This document shows, in pieces, positions 61,215 through 64,000 of a stretch of DNA of 64,000 nt. Below the pieces are notes generated by a model, which saw nothing but the letters and a program-made list of their open reading frames with translations, did no database searches and was not told the DNA's origin. Position numbers and translations under genes: made by a program. The stretch comes from Lewinellaceae bacterium SD302. Lineage in GTDB: Bacteria > Bacteroidota > Bacteroidia > Chitinophagales > Saprospiraceae. Each line of letters opens with the position of its first letter. Position 1 is the stretch's first letter. Location: assembly GCA_002591745.1 (NCBI GenBank), contig PDLQ01000028.1, positions 1-64,000 of the forward strand. Reading direction: 5' to 3'.

Positions 61215-63158
61215 CTAGTGGTTGATCAGAATTTGTTGGGAGGATAATAGCCTGCTGCCGCTACGGACGGTGAGCCGATAACTTCCGGGTATCAGATTTT
61301 GTGGCAAGAGAAAACTTCCATTTTCAGAATGGGATGAACCACCAGCACTGCTACTTTGAAGTCCCGCTAGCACTAGCTCTCTACCCAGCACGTCTGTAAG
61401 AGTAACGATAGCATCCGCCGGTAGATTATAGAATTGAATTTCCGCGCCGGCTGGAGAGGGATTGACGAACCGGAGACTGGTAAGGTTCCTCGTATTCGTA
61501 TTCTTTGTTGAACTGAGTTCATCGATGCCGAGGTAGAGAACAAAACCGTCATGGTCACTGGCCCTGGCCAGTTGAAAGGCATTATTTGCATAATTGATGG
61601 AGGCATCGGAATTGCCCCTGGCGAAGGCAAATTCATTGACGGTCAGTCCGCTTAGTTCGTTGTGCAGGCAGTGATCCAATTGTTGGGCAGAACCCTGAAA
61701 AACAAAGCTATATTGCTCTTCTTCCGGGAGTGATGCAGCAGCGTTGACCAACGGAGGGTTTACTATTTCTTCTACCGGAAACTGCGCCCCCAAACTAGGC
61801 AGCCCACTGATCTGGTTGAAGACGTCCACGTAGCCGTCCGTGAACTGAAAAGCGTTGTAATCACCGACAACCACCAGGTTTTCGTCGCGTAAATTCTCTA
61901 CCATATTGGCGATACTGATGGCTTGTTCGTTGCGGCGGATGCGGACCTCTACGTCATCGTCCACCCCATTGAGGGAACGAATGTGTAAGTTGAGTACCCG
62001 CAAGGTTGTAGACTCGTCGCCTGGAACGTTCAACTCCACCAACAGGGGAGGACGATTGTGGAGAAAACCCCCACAGCTGCAAAATTCGTTGCTGCCCAGT
62101 TCGGTAAAGGCAGGTGGGTCGATCCGGTTGTGAACCAGGTAAGCTACGTTGAGAAAACCTTCGTCCGGGGGCGCGAAACCCTGGTAATCTCCCAGTTCCG
62201 GGTCGAGTTGGCGAAGTCTGAAAATGAGGTCTTCGATCTCATCCGATCCACCGGTTTCCTGGATAGCCAGTACATCGGGAAAGTGTAGCTGCTCACCAAT
62301 GTAGGCGACGATTTTATTCAAACGCAGACCGTAGTCACTTTCGTCGTTACGCAAAAAGAGGGTGTTGAGGGAGGCGACGGTAATTTCGTCATCCGTTCGT
62401 GCCCGTACGGGGCGGGTAGGCTCCACCAGTTCCACCGTCGTTGGCTCGATGGGGCTAAGTTCGTAGCCGAAACTGAATTGTTCCAGGATGCCAGTGCCCT
62501 CGATCACATCACCGGCGTTGTGGAAAATAAAGTTGCTCTGGCCCAATCCGTTGGGATCATAGTTCATCAGTTCAGGGTTGCCGTCAAATACGGGCAGATC
62601 GGGCAAGCCGGGGGGGAGCAGCCCCGGCTCGCGAAAGGGACGATCTACGGAAGTAACGTGTACGTCAACGGAATTAAAATCATCCGACCCGGAGGCGGCG
62701 GTGACCGAAAAATTCAGCAGCATGCCCTCGAACCTTTCCAGGGGAGAGGCTCCGTTGACCAGACTGGTGCCCGGGTCGAAAGCAACGGGAGTCAGGGGTG
62801 TGCCGGAAGACAGTTTATTGATGGTCACGGAGGCACCCAGGGCAGTTTGTCCGCTTAATTCCTGTACCTGACCGGAAATGAGTACGCGATCACCTGGAAC
62901 CAACTGGAAGGTGTTGCCGTCGTCAATCAGTAATCCTTCGCTGGTGTTGGGGTCGCCGTCGCCCTCGGCATCCTGAATGTACGCAAACTCGGAATTGGCG
63001 AAAGTGACTACCGAAGTGTCGAGTTGTACGAGCTGTCCGAGGAACGGGCTGACCGAGCCGCTGCCCTGAACATCATGGATGCTCACCGCTGAGGTCTGGG
63101 CGGTAAGAGAAGCAAAGAAGAGGAGAAACGGGAGGGTGAAAAGGAGAGAAGTTTTCAA
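61215..63158 (-). CDS. T9SS-secreted endonuclease/exonuclease/phosphatase protein
   Basis: 647 residues with a signal peptide (to TAQTS). The N-terminal ~250 residues carry an OB-like/LTD-type beta domain (VQLDTSVVTFANSEFAYIQD, GDRVLISGQVQEL). The EEP fold follows: VASLNTLFL, VLAIQETGG (metal-binding Glu), LNLHIRSLN, VVGDYNAF, and the terminal ASDHDGFVLYL. This arrangement resembles secreted nucleases of the ExeM type. The end is a T9SS sorting domain (FVNPSPAGAEIQFYN). A -7 element lies 27 nt upstream. It may digest extracellular DNA, which is inferred. Confidence 0.88.
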   Translation of the reverse strand: MKTSLLFTLPFLLFFASLTAQTSAVSIHDVQGSGSVSPFLGQLVQLDTSVVTFANSEFAYIQDAEGDGDPNTSEGLLIDDGNTFQLVPGDRVLISGQVQELSGQTALGASVTINKLSSGTPLTPVAFDPGTSLVNGASPLERFEGMLLNFSVTAASGSDDFNSVDVHVTSVDRPFREPGLLPPGLPDLPVFDGNPELMNYDPNGLGQSNFIFHNAGDVIEGTGILEQFSFGYELSPIEPTTVELVEPTRPVRARTDDEITVASLNTLFLRNDESDYGLRLNKIVAYIGEQLHFPDVLAIQETGGSDEIEDLIFRLRQLDPELGDYQGFAPPDEGFLNVAYLVHNRIDPPAFTELGSNEFCSCGGFLHNRPPLLVELNVPGDESTTLRVLNLHIRSLNGVDDDVEVRIRRNEQAISIANMVENLRDENLVVVGDYNAFQFTDGYVDVFNQISGLPSLGAQFPVEEIVNPPLVNAAASLPEEEQYSFVFQGSAQQLDHCLHNELSGLTVNEFAFARGNSDASINYANNAFQLARASDHDGFVLYLGIDELSSTKNTNTRNLTSLRFVNPSPAGAEIQFYNLPADAIVTLTDVLGRELVLAGLQSSSAGGSSHSENGSFLLPQNLIPGSYRLTVRSGSRLLSSQQILINH

Positions 63159-63184
63159 ATAAGTTGTTTAAGGGGTAACAATCC

Positions 63185-63192
63185 CAAAGATA
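63185..63192 (-). promoter_or_regulatory. Candidate -7 element for the secreted EEP gene
   Basis: Reading on the minus strand the sequence is TATCTTTG, matching TAnnTTTG, 26 nt before the start codon. No -33 element is clear at 19-21 nt. Confidence 0.42.
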
Positions 63193-63214
63193 TAATGTTA
63201 GGCCCTAAACTATA

Positions 63215-63685
63215 ATGTTACTTATGGCCGACACTTCCCTCTTCGAACGCCGCTTCGATCCGCTCATGCAAGCTGCCGTTTGTCTAGGAGGCGTACTCAT
63301 CGCAGACCTGCTGGGCGCAGGGTTCAGTAGTATTGGCGAGAGCGAAGCACCCAGTCGTTTTGCTTGGTTATCCATAACCGCTTTTATGCTGTTTTTTGCC
63401 ATTTTCAACGCCATATTTTCCGTGGCCAGCAAAAACCTTTTCAAGTATTGGAGTCGTTCCATTTACGCTTATATGGGCCTGGCCGGCCTGGGCGGCTTGA
63501 TGGCCTGGGGCTTCAGCGGGCTCACCATCTGGGAGGCTGGTTCATACAGTTGGATGTACATTGTGGTCACCATCGGTTACCTGGTTTTTATCAGTATGAT
63601 CACGTTGATGCGTAAAGTGGTAGAGTTTGCGCAGAAAGAGGAGTGGAATGCACCGAAGATTCGTCAGAAGAAGCGGAGGCGGTGA
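63215..63685 (+). CDS. Small polytopic membrane protein
   Basis: 156 residues; a second ATG at 63224 (MADTSLF) is equally plausible. Four hydrophobic segments (QAAVCLGGVLIADLLGAGF, WLSITAFMLFFAIFNAIF, YMGLAGLGGLMAWGF, WMYIVVTIGYLVFISM) and a strongly basic tail (RQKKRRR). I do not recognise the family. Divergent from the EEP gene; the TATAATGTTA decamer occurs twice just upstream (63191 and 63211). Confidence 0.75.
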   Translation: MLLMADTSLFERRFDPLMQAAVCLGGVLIADLLGAGFSSIGESEAPSRFAWLSITAFMLFFAIFNAIFSVASKNLFKYWSRSIYAYMGLAGLGGLMAWGFSGLTIWEAGSYSWMYIVVTIGYLVFISMITLMRKVVEFAQKEEWNAPKIRQKKRRR

Positions 63686-64000
63686 GGGAGGTGCCCCTTT
63701 GGCGCTTTGTTTGCAGCGGCGCTTTGAGCGACGGTCGCCTTGATTTGCCGTTTTTACCTGCCGCTCTTGCCCTACTTTTTCCATTGATGAAAAAGTAGCA
63801 AAAAGTCTAGAACTCAGTAACTCTGAGGACGAAGGACGATCAGCGAAGCTAAACTCGCTATCGCTCAGACAGTACTGAGTTCGGTCCTACTCCGGTCCGC
63901 AACTTCTGGCAAGCGTGAGAGTTACTCGAAGCGACATGTTCGGGCTTCGCACCTGGGGGGCGCCAAGAACAACCACCGACAAACAAGCTTTTGTGAAGGA
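63686..64000. repeat. Structured repeat region at the window edge
   Basis: 315 nt without a gene. There is a perfect hairpin at 63772-63798 (CTACTTTTTC and GAAAAAGTAG with a 7-nt loop), followed by a 10-bp inverted pair GAACTCAGTA (63810-63819) and TACTGAGTTC (63873-63882). The hairpin's right arm continues as GTAGCAAAAAG, one base different from the dispersed GCTACTTTG motif. It may be a longer member of the same repeat family. The right limit lies outside the window. Confidence 0.6.

Overview
The window looks like chromosome from a Bacteroidota bacterium, most likely a Saprospirales/Lewinella relative. Evidence: several secreted proteins end in type IX secretion (T9SS) type A sorting domains. 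There is a GldG/DUF4340 pair, a BT_3928-type DoxX protein, LytS/LytTR regulation, and YceI and DUF5777 proteins. AT-rich -7 elements of the Bacteroidota type (TAnnTTTG) precede several genes. The genus is an inference. I saw no tRNA, rRNA, CRISPR array, phage gene or recognisable transposase.

Layout. 1-3896: 3' part of a large T9SS protein with four cupredoxin-like copper domains and recently duplicated Ig-like modules. 3992-13564: a co-directional cluster of two cytochrome c-like lipoproteins, an OB-fold protein, YceI, a DUF5777 barrel, a redoxin, a cytochrome/PHM-like protein, a second YceI, and a propeller-type sensor kinase with its LytTR regulator. With the copper protein upstream this reads as an envelope electron-transfer or redox module with its own sensing; that is the best candidate for an undescribed system here. 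13652-18117: hemL, a lipoprotein, metZ and a FAD oxidoreductase. 18204-23465: a tandem-repeat secreted protein, DUF4174, a hypothetical protein, msrA, an ECF sigma factor with a membrane partner carrying a barrel-like C-terminus, and a Nudix-like protein. 23565-31812: recR, pyruvate dehydrogenase E2, a CoA-binding protein, a membrane protein, a lone 5'-nucleotidase C-domain lipoprotein, a sulfatase and a zinc phospholipase/S1-P1-type protein.

32038-45429: MscS, an iron-sulfur photolyase, a BT_3928 protein, a second msrA, an AGCS symporter, two membrane proteins, a pseudouridine synthase, a TfoX-like protein, a Gfo/Idh oxidoreductase, mazG, a small cysteine-rich membrane protein and an MBL hydrolase. 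46072-56456: a 3083-residue T9SS protein built from repeating composite units, then a smaller T9SS protein. 56780-63685: gldG, DUF4340, an M1 peptidase, a T9SS-exported EEP-family protein and a small membrane protein.

Two kinds of non-coding structure stand out. First, the 9-mer GCTACTTTG occurs exactly 21 times by hand count on both strands, against roughly 0.5 expected by chance. Most copies extend to a longer consensus, and some are paired in inverted orientation in a REPIN-like way. Second, three islands of miniature hairpins sit between convergent gene pairs, and two of them share a core.
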